64,000 nt of DNA from Dyella acidisoli (lineage in GTDB: Bacteria > Pseudomonadota > Gammaproteobacteria > Xanthomonadales > Rhodanobacteraceae): positions 177,816 through 241,815 of the forward strand of contig NZ_BSOB01000006.1 of assembly GCF_030160295.1 (NCBI RefSeq). The letters are read 5' to 3'. A program made the translations under genes and the position numbers. Of the stretch, positions 1 to 10,000 are shown piece by piece. The number at the start of each line of letters is the position of its first letter. Within the stretch, counting starts at the first letter, position 1. The notes beneath the pieces were generated by a model. It saw only the letters and a list, made by a program, of their open reading frames with translations. It made no database searches and had not been told where the DNA came from.

Positions 1-169
1 GGTAATCGCTGAGATAACCGCTCCGCTCGATGGCGGCATGCGTACGTCCCACCGCGTGCAGGTGCAGATTCAACTCACGAATGCCTTGCTCGCACGCACG
101 CAACCAACGGAACAGCGCCGCGTCGTCGTGATCGTGATGAAGCGCGTTGGCGGCAAGACCCATCCGCAT
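1..169 (-). CDS. mgsA: Methylglyoxal synthase-like protein, N-terminal part (runs off the window)
   Basis: The first 56 codons of a minus-strand gene are visible; the rest lies beyond base 1. The protein begins MRMGLAANALHHDHDDAALF and continues with a surface rich in His and Arg. That opening resembles the short methylglyoxal synthases (dihydroxyacetone phosphate to methylglyoxal and phosphate, cytosolic) I recall from Xanthomonadales. The call rests on that resemblance alone, because the catalytic region is not present. The ATG at 167-169 is preceded by a purine-rich AAGGGGAAAAG ribosome-binding site. An in-frame second ATG lies two codons downstream. The identity is tentative. Confidence 0.45.
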   Translation of the reverse strand, partial: MRMGLAANALHHDHDDAALFRWLRACEQGIRELNLHLHAVGRTHAAIERSGYLSDY

Positions 170-335
170 GTTGCTTTTCCCCTTGTTTGAAAGTTCAGCT
201 AAAGAACCAGTGACACGCCCTGATGGACACCGGCACGCCGGCCAGGTCCATCAACAAGGCACAGCCTACCGTATACCGTACGCGTCATAGCTGCATTGTC
301 CATGACAACGCATATGCCATCTCGACTTAAGCAAG

Positions 336-370
336 AAAAGAAAAAGGCGCGCCGATTAACCGGCGCGCCT
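336..370 (-). terminator. Rho-independent terminator of the first TonB receptor
   Basis: A perfect 10-bp stem (345-354 AGGCGCGCCG with 361-370 CGGCGCGCCT) encloses a 6-base loop. On the minus strand it is followed by a T-rich run (TTTTTCTTTTC, 334-345). It lies 36 bases past the receptor stop codon. Confidence 0.85.
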
Positions 371-405
371 CACGTAACACTTGGAAGATGTCTTGCCTGA
401 CAGCC

Positions 406-3201
406 TTAGAACTTCACCTTCACACCGACGTTCCAGAAGCGGCCGATGATGCCGGCGTAGTCGTAGGTAGGGTTGTAGAAATTAGCCGCATAGTTCAGCG
501 GAGCAAGCGGCGGCTTGCGGTCCGTCACGTTGTCCACCGAGGCTGTGAGCGTGATGTGATCATTCAACTTGTAGCTGCCCACGAGATTGCCGTAGGTGAA
601 CGAGGACATCGTACAGTTGCCGGCCAGCGGCCCGCCGCCGGGACCTAGAGCATCGAAGCATGCCGTGGTGCCGGTGACGTCCTGCGCCGACTCGTATTCC
701 TTGCTGACGAAGTAGATCGTGCCCGTCAGGCTGAGCGGACCCCACTCGATGGTGTTTGCCCAGTTGCCACGAGTACGTGGCGTACCCGCACCGGAGGACA
801 GGTTGAACGGACCCTGCGTACCGACGTAGCTCTGGATCTGCCCGGCGGAGTCCTGCTTCCACTGGAAGATCTGCGTGCCCTGCAGTTCGCTGATGTACGT
901 GATGCCATTGCTGAACTGGAAGTGCACCTGCATGTCCAGATCGACACCCGTCGTCTCCAGCCAATTACCGTTGACGTAATCGGCACCCACGAAGATCGGA
1001 CGCAGCGGCGCAGTCGGATGCGCCGGATCGGGTATATCGAAGGTCATCGTGTAGCCCGGCAATACCGTGCCGGTGTTGTAATAGTTCAACAACGCAACAC
1101 CCGGGTTCGCCGGCACGATCACGTTGCTCTTCCTGATGTTGTAATAGTCGATCGAAGCGTTGAACCAGCTGACCGGTTGCACTACTACACCGAAGGTGAA
1201 GCTCCGCGATTTCTCAGGCTTCAGGTTGGGATTACCCGAGCTGCCCTCTTCGAGCGCGTAGGGCACAGTCACGTAATTCGAATTGCCGTGCGCTGCCAGG
1301 AACGACGCCGGTGCACCCTGACCCGCGACCGAATTGGCGACGAAGCCTGCACTGAAGCTGCCGGGGCCCTCGCCAAATTGCGGAGCGCGGAATCCCTTCG
1401 AGTAAGTAGCACGCAGCGCGACCCAATCCAGCGGCTTCCACTTCAGGCCGACTTTTGGCGAGAAATTGTTGCCGACACGCGGGTAATGGTCGAAGCGGCC
1501 AGAGACGTCGACTTCCAGACTCTCCAGCAGCGGCGCATCGAACTCGGTGTACATACCGCTTACGTTACGAGAGCCGGTAATGAAGGTGTTACCCAACCCT
1601 TGATAGATACCGCCCGGATTGAGCTGCTCCTGTAGCTGTCCTTCATGACGGAACTGGAGACCGGCAGCGAAGCCCGTTGGGCCACCTGGCAAGTCGAACA
1701 GTTGACGGTTCACAGTGAAGTCGAACACGTCCATGTCCGAGTGATTTTGTGCGATATCGGGTGGCGCAATCTGATTGCGAATGGCCGCACTGTTTGCCGA
1801 CGGATTGACGAAGTTGTACGTGCCGTTCGCAACGGCGTTGAGCAAGGCCTGATAGCTGAGAAAGCCCAGGTTTTCGTAGCCCTGCCACTCATGGTTGCCC
1901 ACTACCGACGCTTCGTAATTCCAGTCGCCGAAGGTGCCTTGTATATCGAGTACGGCGCGCAGGTTATGGGTGTCGACGTTTGTTCCGCCCGGAATATCAC
2001 CGAACAAATAGTTGATGTACGCATACTGGCCCGGGAACGGGTTGGACGGATTTCCAGGCGGCAACTGAATGTTGTCGGTGTTGTTCGGTACGCTGGATTG
2101 GATCTGAGGCGGCGTCCCAAGCTCATGAACCACGGACTGGTAATAGCTCACCGCGGCATAGGCCTTGGTGGTGTCGTTGAACTTGTAAGTGAAGCGGCCA
2201 TAGAGGCCATCCTTGTTCGAGTACTGCTGTGCATGTCCGTATTGATAGGCGGCATCTTGTGCGCAGTACGAGCCCGCGGCATTCGTCTCGAGCTGGGTAC
2301 CGCCGGTGCAAGGACCCAGCGGCTGGCTTGGGCCGGTAGCCGCACCGCCTGGAGTCGGCCCGGCCGGTGTTACGGAGCCGACCGAGGAACCGTTGAAGTT
2401 CGCCGGATTGCCGATGCGAAGATCCGGGCCGCCGATGGAGGTGAGATTCGTGCTGTTGAAGGGAAAGCTGCGATCCTTCAAGGGAATCGCCTGATCCTGC
2501 TCCCATTCCGCGCTGAAGTAGGCGTTGTAGCGATCCGTGTTCAAATCACCGTAACCCGCCACCAATGACGCATGTTTGTGGAAGCCGCCACCGTGCTGCG
2601 AATTGCCGACTTCAGCCGTGCCTTCCACGCCCTGGAATGTAGGCTTGAGAATGATGTTGACCACGCCGGCGATCGCGTCGGAACCATAGATCGACGAGGC
2701 GCCATCTTTCAGTACTTCGATGCGCTCGATGGCAGCCAGCGGAAGCGTCTGCAGGTCGACGAACGAACGAATGCCGTCGTCCACCAGCGGGTAGCTTGCC
2801 GAACGCTTGCCATCGACCAGTACCAGTGTTGAGTTCACCGTCAGGCCGCGCAGCGCGACACCCGAAGAACCTGTCGCGAAGCCGGCATAAAACGCGGGCG
2901 GGATGGTACCGCTGTTGTCAGCGGAAATCGCACGCACCACATCGGATACGTTGGTGAAACCGGAACGTGCAATGTCCTGCGCAGTAATCACCGTGACGGG
3001 TGATGGTGTTTCAGTATCGACGCGTGGCAACGCAGAACCCGTAACGGTGATGGTCTGCAATTGCTTTGCGCTGGATGGCGCGGGTTGCTGTGATTGTGCA
3101 GATTGCTGGTCTTGCGGGGCAGTGCTTTGTGCAAAAACCGCTCCGGAAGCAGGCGCTAGCAACAAACCTGCAAGCGAAAGCGCAAGTTGATTACGTTTCA
3201 T
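406..3201 (-). CDS. Large TonB-dependent outer-membrane receptor (tandem paralogue A)
   Basis: This 931-residue protein has an N-terminal signal peptide (MKRNQLALSLAGLLLAP...FAQ). A TonB-box-like stretch (LQTITVTGS) follows at about residue 55. Next come a plug domain of about 130 residues with the hallmark RIEVLKDGASSIYG and DAIAGVVNIIL motifs, and a 22-strand barrel ending in a terminal Phe (VGVKVKF). It should import a bulky ligand across the outer membrane with energy from TonB/ExbBD. No linked enzyme or inner-membrane transporter indicates the substrate. The start is set at the ATG at 3201, which follows a GGAGGGG site at the right distance; an upstream in-frame TTG is less likely. It is closely similar to the next receptor in signal peptide, plug and C-terminus, which suggests tandem duplication. 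Confidence 0.93.
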   Translation of the reverse strand: MKRNQLALSLAGLLLAPASGAVFAQSTAPQDQQSAQSQQPAPSSAKQLQTITVTGSALPRVDTETPSPVTVITAQDIARSGFTNVSDVVRAISADNSGTIPPAFYAGFATGSSGVALRGLTVNSTLVLVDGKRSASYPLVDDGIRSFVDLQTLPLAAIERIEVLKDGASSIYGSDAIAGVVNIILKPTFQGVEGTAEVGNSQHGGGFHKHASLVAGYGDLNTDRYNAYFSAEWEQDQAIPLKDRSFPFNSTNLTSIGGPDLRIGNPANFNGSSVGSVTPAGPTPGGAATGPSQPLGPCTGGTQLETNAAGSYCAQDAAYQYGHAQQYSNKDGLYGRFTYKFNDTTKAYAAVSYYQSVVHELGTPPQIQSSVPNNTDNIQLPPGNPSNPFPGQYAYINYLFGDIPGGTNVDTHNLRAVLDIQGTFGDWNYEASVVGNHEWQGYENLGFLSYQALLNAVANGTYNFVNPSANSAAIRNQIAPPDIAQNHSDMDVFDFTVNRQLFDLPGGPTGFAAGLQFRHEGQLQEQLNPGGIYQGLGNTFITGSRNVSGMYTEFDAPLLESLEVDVSGRFDHYPRVGNNFSPKVGLKWKPLDWVALRATYSKGFRAPQFGEGPGSFSAGFVANSVAGQGAPASFLAAHGNSNYVTVPYALEEGSSGNPNLKPEKSRSFTFGVVVQPVSWFNASIDYYNIRKSNVIVPANPGVALLNYYNTGTVLPGYTMTFDIPDPAHPTAPLRPIFVGADYVNGNWLETTGVDLDMQVHFQFSNGITYISELQGTQIFQWKQDSAGQIQSYVGTQGPFNLSSGAGTPRTRGNWANTIEWGPLSLTGTIYFVSKEYESAQDVTGTTACFDALGPGGGPLAGNCTMSSFTYGNLVGSYKLNDHITLTASVDNVTDRKPPLAPLNYAANFYNPTYDYAGIIGRFWNVGVKVKF

Positions 3202-3218
3202 TTGGAACCCCTCCAAGG

Positions 3219-3232
3219 TTTAACCGGTTATA
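3219..3232. promoter_or_regulatory. Candidate LacI-type operator before receptor A
   Basis: The 10-bp perfect palindrome TAACCGGTTA (3221-3230) lies 20 bases upstream of the start codon. A related half-site (TGTAACCG, 3237-3244) follows. CCGG-centred palindromes are typical of LacI-family operators, and some Xanthomonadales TonB-receptor loci are controlled by such regulators. No LacI gene is present in the window. This is a weak call from pattern alone. Confidence 0.3.
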
Positions 3233-3539
3233 TGGGTGTAACCGCTTGTGAGTTGCCCAATCGATCCGCTGGATGACAAGTAGTAAGGAATCCCTCCAGA
3301 CCCCGAGCCGGATCTACCACAGTAAGGCTTTATGGACAAGCCATTAACAATGGCAATTATTTACGAAACCGCTTTGCAGAAATGCCGATATTTCTTGGAA
3401 AGATGAGCACAACTGCCTATCTGTGGCCGCTTAAACGATTACAAAGCGGCGTCGTTTTTGCGTAATTACTTACGAATTCACTTAATTTTGAAGTGATATA
3501 ACGCGTTTCAACAGTCAGCTAACTTTTCACCTTCGCAAA

Positions 3540-3573
3540 AATAACGGCGCGTCGAAAACGACGCGCCGTTATT
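3540..3573 (-). terminator. Rho-independent terminator of the second TonB receptor
   Basis: The 15-bp stem AATAACGGCGCGTCG / CGACGCGCCGTTATT surrounds a 4-base loop. On the minus strand it is followed by TTTTTGCG. Its GGCGCG core resembles the terminators of the other two minus-strand receptors. Confidence 0.85.
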
Positions 3574-3639
3574 GAAAACAACAATCCGGTTTAGTCGTGA
3601 TGCATGACGCGGATAACGTCATGCATCACGTTTCGGATC

Positions 3640-6387
3640 TTAGAACTTCACCTTCACGCCAACATTCCAGAAACGACCGATAACACCAGACTGCGTGTAG
3701 GTCGGGTTGTAGTTGTTGCCGGCGTAGTTGGCCGGATCGAACGGTGCCTTGCGATCAAACACGTTCATCAACGAAGCAGTCACAGCGATGTGCTCGTTGA
3801 TGTCATAGCTGCCAGTGAGGTCGAAGTCGTAGAACGAACCGACGTGGCAGCTCCCCGGCTGGAACGCGGTACCGGCGCCGTTGAGGGTCAAGCAGGAGCC
3901 CGGACCCACACCAACGTCTTCGGCGATTTCCTGGTAACCGCTGGTGTAGTACAGCGTGCCGGTCACGGTCAGCGGTCCGTACATGACGGTGTTGGACCAC
4001 GAACCCTTGTTGCGCGGCGTACCTGCGCCGGACGACAGGTTGTACGGCCCCTGCGTACCAACGTAGCTCTGCACGATACCGCCCGGCAGGATCATCTTCC
4101 ATTCGAAGATCTGCGTGCCCTGCAGCTCGCTGATGTACTTCACGCTGCCGAAGTCCCAATGACCCTGGATATCCACATCCACGCCAGTGGTCTTGAGCGA
4201 GTTGGCGTTGGTGTACTCACCCGTAAGCAAGGCTGGACGCGCCAGTGCGGTCGGGTGTTGCGGATCAGCCAAGTCTGGCGTAATCGTCACGCCCGGCACA
4301 GTGCCACCGTTGGCCCAGTAGGCGGCGAGCGCGCTACCGTAGTCAGGCGTAACAATGACGTTGCTCTTGCGGATGTTGTAGTAGTCCACCGAGGCATTCA
4401 GCCAGCTGGTCGGCTGCACGACCACGCCGAAGGTAAAGCTGTTCGCTTTTTCCGGCTTGATGTTGCGATTGGCCAGCGTGTACTCGGAGATCGCGTACGG
4501 CGAGGAACTGTAAGCGTTGCCGCCATGCAGTGCCTGGAAGCTAGCCGGCGGCGTGACGGTGACGAAACCCTGCGCGGAGCTGGAACCGTTTTCGGCGAAG
4601 CTCGGTGCACGGAAGCCCTTCGAGTACGTACCGCGAACCGCAACCCAGTCCAACGGCTTCCACTTCAGGCCAATCTTCGGCGAGAAGTTGTTGCCCACGT
4701 CGGAGTAATGGTCAAAGCGGCCGGAGACGTCAGCTTCCAGTGACTCCAGCAGCGGCAAGTCGAACTCGCCATACACACCGGCAACGTCGCGGCTGCCCTT
4801 GGTCGTGGCATTGCCCAGGCCCTGGAATTCGAAGTTCGGGTTGAGCGTCGGGTCATTCTGCGCTTCGTGGCGCACCTGCGCACCCACGGCCAGACCGGCT
4901 GAGCCGCCCGGCAGATCAAACAGGCTGCGGCTGGCATTGAAGTCCAGCGAATCCAGGTCGGACGTGGACGTCTTGGCATAGCCCGGCGCCAGCGACGCGC
5001 GCACAGCCGCCGAATTCGACGACGGATTGGCGAAGTTGTAGGTGCCGTTGTTGATCGCGTTGACCAGCGCCTGATAGTTGATGAAACCGAACTGGTTTGT
5101 ATCAAGCGAGGTATGGTTGATCACCGCAGTGGTGTTGTAGTTCCACTCACCGATGGTGCCCTGGACACCACCCACCAAGCGCATGTTGTGATTGGTGTAG
5201 TTGTTACCCTGCGGAATGTCGCCGAACGCGTAGTTGATCGGCGCAGGCGCATTGAACGGGTTGGACGGATTGCCCACCGGCAACGTGATGTTGGTCGTGT
5301 TGACTGGCGTGGTGACCTGAATCTGCGCCGGCGTGTTCACCGACCAGGTCTTGGACTGCATGTAGCTGGCCGACAGGTAGGCCTTGGTGGTGTCGTTGAT
5401 CTTCACCGTGATGCGGCCGTAGATGCCGCCCTGCTCCATCTGCGGAGCCACCAGCGTGTACTGATTGATCAGATCCTGGTAGCAATAGCTGCCGGCGCTG
5501 CTGGTGACCAGCTGGGTACCGGGCGTGCAGTTGCGTAGCGGCTGCAGCAGGCCAGTGGCCGGGTTGGTGATCGAACCTACCGTGGAGCCAACGTTGTTAC
5601 CCGGCACGCCCGGATTCGGACCACCGATCGAGCTGAGATTGTTGGTGTTGTAAGGGAACTCGCGATCACGACTCCAGATCGGGTTGTCCTTCTCGTACTG
5701 CACGCTGAAGTAAGCGTTGTAGCGATCCTTGTCCAGATCGCCAGCACCGGCCAGGAAGGTGGCCTTCTTGGTGAAGCCACCGCCATGCTGCGAGTTGCCG
5801 ACGTCGGCCGTGCCCTCGATGCCCTTGAAGTTGGGACGCAGGATGATGTTGACCACGCCCGCGATTGCGTCAGCGCCGTACAGGGACGAAGCACCGTCCT
5901 TCAGCACTTCGATACGCTCGACGGCTGCGAGCGGAATGGTGTTGAGGTCGACGAAGGAGCGCTGACCGTCATCCGACACCGCATAGTTGGCGGCACGCTG
6001 ACCATCGATCAGCACCAGGGTCGAGTTCACGGTGAGGCCGCGCAGCGCCACACCCGAAGAACCGGCCGCAAAGCCAGCGGTGAAAGCGTTGGGGATCGAA
6101 CCGGAGTTGTCCGCCGAGATCGAGCGAACCACATCGGAGATGGTGGTGTAACCGCTACGTGCGATCTGCTGTGCAGTAATCACGGTCACCGGCGACGGCG
6201 TTTCCGTGTCCACGCGCGGCAGTGCCGAACCGGTCACCGTAATGGTCTGCAGTTGCTTGGCGTTACCCTGGCTCGGGGCAGCCTGGGATTGATCCTGCGT
6301 AGCCGGGGCGCTCTGGGCAAAAGAGGTTCCGGCAATCGGGGCAAGCAGAAGGCCCGCCAACGAAAGCGCAAGCTTATTACGAGTCAT
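3640..6387 (-). CDS. Large TonB-dependent outer-membrane receptor (tandem paralogue B)
   Basis: This 915-residue protein starts with the signal peptide MTRNKLALSLAGLLLAP...FAQ. It has a TonB-box-like segment (LQTITVTGS), a plug with RIEVLKDGASSLYG and DAIAGVVNIIL, and a C-terminal barrel ending FWNVGVKVKF. Plug and barrel ends match paralogue A nearly residue for residue, while several extracellular loops differ. This is the pattern expected when duplicated receptors diverge in ligand choice. A GGAGGG site lies 11 bases before the ATG at 6387. Each paralogue has its own terminator, so they are separate transcripts. The substrate is unknown, and no transport or degradation genes adjoin it. Confidence 0.93.
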   Translation of the reverse strand: MTRNKLALSLAGLLLAPIAGTSFAQSAPATQDQSQAAPSQGNAKQLQTITVTGSALPRVDTETPSPVTVITAQQIARSGYTTISDVVRSISADNSGSIPNAFTAGFAAGSSGVALRGLTVNSTLVLIDGQRAANYAVSDDGQRSFVDLNTIPLAAVERIEVLKDGASSLYGADAIAGVVNIILRPNFKGIEGTADVGNSQHGGGFTKKATFLAGAGDLDKDRYNAYFSVQYEKDNPIWSRDREFPYNTNNLSSIGGPNPGVPGNNVGSTVGSITNPATGLLQPLRNCTPGTQLVTSSAGSYCYQDLINQYTLVAPQMEQGGIYGRITVKINDTTKAYLSASYMQSKTWSVNTPAQIQVTTPVNTTNITLPVGNPSNPFNAPAPINYAFGDIPQGNNYTNHNMRLVGGVQGTIGEWNYNTTAVINHTSLDTNQFGFINYQALVNAINNGTYNFANPSSNSAAVRASLAPGYAKTSTSDLDSLDFNASRSLFDLPGGSAGLAVGAQVRHEAQNDPTLNPNFEFQGLGNATTKGSRDVAGVYGEFDLPLLESLEADVSGRFDHYSDVGNNFSPKIGLKWKPLDWVAVRGTYSKGFRAPSFAENGSSSAQGFVTVTPPASFQALHGGNAYSSSPYAISEYTLANRNIKPEKANSFTFGVVVQPTSWLNASVDYYNIRKSNVIVTPDYGSALAAYWANGGTVPGVTITPDLADPQHPTALARPALLTGEYTNANSLKTTGVDVDIQGHWDFGSVKYISELQGTQIFEWKMILPGGIVQSYVGTQGPYNLSSGAGTPRNKGSWSNTVMYGPLTVTGTLYYTSGYQEIAEDVGVGPGSCLTLNGAGTAFQPGSCHVGSFYDFDLTGSYDINEHIAVTASLMNVFDRKAPFDPANYAGNNYNPTYTQSGVIGRFWNVGVKVKF

Positions 6388-7013
6388 TTTTCATACCCTC
6401 CAAGGTACAGCTGATTGTGATTCGCCCAACTAGGGGTTGTTGCGGGTAGGGGGAAGTTGGGCGTGTGGGGACACGACGCCGAAGTCTTCCACACCCTTTA
6501 GCCTTCAGACAAGTCCTTAACATTGCGAAAGTTATTGCGATGCCGGTGGCCGGCATTGATCGCAAAAATTTGCCAGCCTTTCCCCTGCTCGCCAACTACT
6601 CCCTCACGCGTTACGCATGAGCCAAACCGAGGGATACGCAAGATATTGCTTGTTCAAACAAGTATATGGATCGCCGTGCGGGTATACCCCTACACGCAAA
6701 TATGGCCCTTAAAGACAAGCAAAAAGCAAAGCTTTTGCCCTGCATCAACACAACTGTTGCGCGGTAGCGCCCCGAGCTAGTTCCGTCGATTTCGTAATTT
6801 CATGCAAAGACGTAGAACTCGTTCAAGCGTCAGGAAAGGCCCTTAGAAAATTACGTAGCTGCCTATGTTTTCTCGCGGAAATGGACGAAGAACTCGTAAG
6901 TTCTTGACTGGCGCAATTTCTTCCGTTAAACAAAGATTAGCGGGCATGGCGGGGGAACCAATCAAATCCCATGCCCGAGCGCAGTAAAACCATTGTTATC
7001 GGGGAAAAAAGCT
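6388..7013. other. Divergent intergenic region between two receptor genes
   Basis: This is a 626-bp AT-richer region with no supported gene, and it must carry promoters for both neighbours. It holds the palindrome CTTGTTCAAACAAG (6649-6662; arms CTTGTT/AACAAG) and a palindrome plus promoter next to the plus-strand receptor (listed separately). The short open frames in it have no ribosome-binding site. Confidence 0.5.
6888..6932 (+). promoter_or_regulatory. Promoter with overlapping palindromic operator for the Oar-like receptor
   Basis: A candidate sigma-70 promoter has -35 TTGACT at 6904-6909, a 17-bp spacer and -10 TAAACA at 6927-6932. It sits about 80 bases before the start codon. The perfect inverted repeat AAGAACT-CGTA-AGTTCTT (6888-6905) overlaps the first two bases of the -35 box, as expected for a repressor or activator site. 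It is read from sequence only; the regulator is unknown. Confidence 0.4.
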
Positions 7014-10000
7014 ATGAAGAATTACTTGGGCGGCTATCGGCCGCACCGTAAGGCGCTTGCTGTCGCGTTGGGCATGAGCCTGGCCGGCGTGGCCATGGCG
7101 CAGTCCACTACCGGCACATTTGTGGGCCAGGCGCCGGTCGGCGATTCGGTTACGGTCGTGAGTGCAACCGGCCTTACCCGCGAAGCACCGGTCGACAGCT
7201 CCGGCCACTACCGCATTGCCAACATGCCGGTCGGCACCTACACGGTGCAGCTGAAGAAAGACGGTTCGGTGGTCGACAGCCGCGACAACGTGACGCTCGC
7301 CGTAGGCATCAGCACTGAAATTTCCTTCGCAGCCAAAACGCTGAGCACCGTTACGGTGAATGCGAATGCGCTGCCACAGATTGACGTTGCATCGGTGGAT
7401 TCGCGCTCGGTCATCACGTCCAAGGATCTGGAGCGTCTGCCGCTTGGCCGTTCGGCCGAAGCCATCGCGCTGCTGGCGCCAGGCGTTGTGCAAGGCAGTG
7501 GTTACTTCAACAACTCGCTCTCCTTCGGTGGCGGCAGCCCCAGCGAGAACGCGTATTACATAAACGGTTTCAGCAGCTCCGATCCGCTGTCCAATCTGGG
7601 CGGCGTGGGCCTGCCCTACGGCTCGATCGATCAGCAGGAAACCTACATCGGCGGTTACAGCGCGAAGTACGGCCGCTCGGACGGCGGCGTCATCAACCAG
7701 ATCGGTAAGCGTGGTACCAACGAGTGGCATTTTGGTGGCCAGATGCTTTGGGAACCGCGTTTCCTGGAATCCGATCCGCAGAACCGCTACTACCCCAACA
7801 TGGCGCTGCCTTCGGGCTACAGCTATGCCAAATCGAACCTGCCGGGCACGCTCTATCAGTACCGCAAGGGCGATAAGCAATGGCGCACGGTGTATGACGC
7901 TTACGTGGGCGGCCCGCTGATCAAGGACAAGCTGTTCTTCTTCCTGTCGGCCGAAGCGGAGAAGGTGGAAGGTCGCAGTACCAATACGGTGGATGCTTCG
8001 CAGGCGGCTTATCTCAAGTACATCAACAAGCTGCAGAAGTTCTACGGCAAGATCGACTGGAACATCACCGACAACCATCTGCTGGAACTCACGCACATCG
8101 TGAACAAGCAGCCTGCCGATGCAGGCGCGAGTGATCCACTGAAGCCGAGCTCCGGCGAATACTACGCCTTCAACTACGCCAACCTCGGTACCGGTGGTGC
8201 GAAGGGTCTGTACCCGGTGTGGTCCAAGGACTCCACCACGCTAGACATCATCAAGTACACCGGCTACATCACGCAGGACTTGACGGTGAGCGCGACCTAC
8301 GGTCGCAACAAGGTGACGAACTTCACCCAGATTCCAGGCCAGAATGACACCGACCCGTTCATCGCCAACCCGCTCAACCAAAATCCCGCATATACCGGCG
8401 GCGGCACGATCACCAACGGCAACACCGTTCGCCTGATCAATTCGCCAGACGCCCAGACCCGTACGCACGGTCTGCGTTTGGACGTCGATTACCACCTGGG
8501 TAGCCATGATCTGTCGGTGGGTATCGACAACATGTACTACCACGCTGCCGATCAGGGCCAGGTCACCAGCGGCCCCGGCTACGCTTGGTATTACTTCATC
8601 ACCAAGACCCCGAACAGCCCCATCAACAGCTACTCCGCTGCACCGGGCACTCCGTACTACGTGCGGCAGCGCATTTTCCACGACGCCACCAGCATGTCCG
8701 TGGCGCAGAAGGCGTACTACCTGGAAGACAAGTGGCAGGTCACCGACCGCTGGATGGTGGACGTTGGTTTGCGCAACGACAAGTTCACCAACTACAACAA
8801 TAGCGAGCAGCCTTATGTCCGCAGCGGCAATCAATGGGCACCGCGCCTGGGCGCGAGTTGGGATGTGTTCGGCGATGCCAGCCTGAAGCTATACGCCAAC
8901 CTTGGCCGTTACTACCTCGCGCTGCCGAGCAGCGTGGCCATCCGCGGCGCTTCGGCATCGACGTATACGGATCAATACTTCACCTACACAGGTATCGCCG
9001 CGAACGGTGCACCTACCGGCGTAGCCGCTCTTGGTCCGGCTCACTCGGCAGACAACGAATACGGCGTCACGCCCGATCCGAAGACCTTCACCGCCACCAA
9101 CCTGCGTTCGGAATACCAGGATGAGCTGATCCTCGGTTTCGACAAGACGCTTGGCCCGAGCTGGACCACCGGCGCGAAGTTCACGCTGCGTAAGTTGGAA
9201 AGTGCGATCGACGACGTCTGCGACATGGACAAGTTGGCGGCCAAGATGCAATCGATGGGTTTGGATCCCTCGTTGTACAACACCACTCAGCCGGGTTGCC
9301 GTCTGATCAATCCGGGCCAGAGCAACGACTTCCTGGTGTCGCGCATCGACGGCAGCGGCTACAGCAAGGTGACGATGACCAAGAGCGACTGGGGCTTCAC
9401 CGATGGTGCGAAGCGCAAGTACTACGCGCTGAACATGTACCTGGAGCACCCGTTCGATGGTAAGTGGCAGGGTCGCCTGGATTACACGTTCTCGCGTAGC
9501 TATGGCAACACCGAAGGTCAGGTGCGTTCGGACATCGGCCAGACCGACGTCAGCAAGACCGAGGACTGGGACTTCGCGTCGATCATGGCGAACAGTAACG
9601 GTGTGCTGTTCAACGATCGTACGCACCAGATCAAAGCTTACGGTGCTTACGCGGTGACGCCGGAGTGGATGGTGTCGGCCCGCGTGTTGCTGACCTCGGG
9701 TGCACCGAAGAGCTGTCTCGGCTACTACCCTGCACCGGACACCGATCCGTCGGGATATGGTTCGGCCTATCACTACTGCTTTGCCCAGGCTTCGGCTCCG
9801 GGTGCAGTGGGCCGCATGCCCTGGAACCAACGCCTGGATCTGGGCGTGAACTATCGCCCGATGTTCGCGCAGCAGAAGCTGGCCTTCGGCCTGGATGTGT
9901 TCAACGTGTTGAACCGTCAGGTGCCGACTCAGTGGAGTGCCACCAGCGAATCCGCGTCGCCTGGCACAGTGCTCAATACGTACGGCATCGGCATGTACTA

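Larger units (their letters stand above)
3202..3639. other. Intergenic region between the paralogous receptors
   Basis: This 438-bp stretch contains no convincing gene. It is AT-richer than its surroundings (about 3340-3540) and holds the terminator of the downstream-numbered receptor gene (3540-3573) and, presumably, the promoter of the 406-3201 gene. A CCGG-centred palindrome at 3221-3230 is listed separately. Confidence 0.6.
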
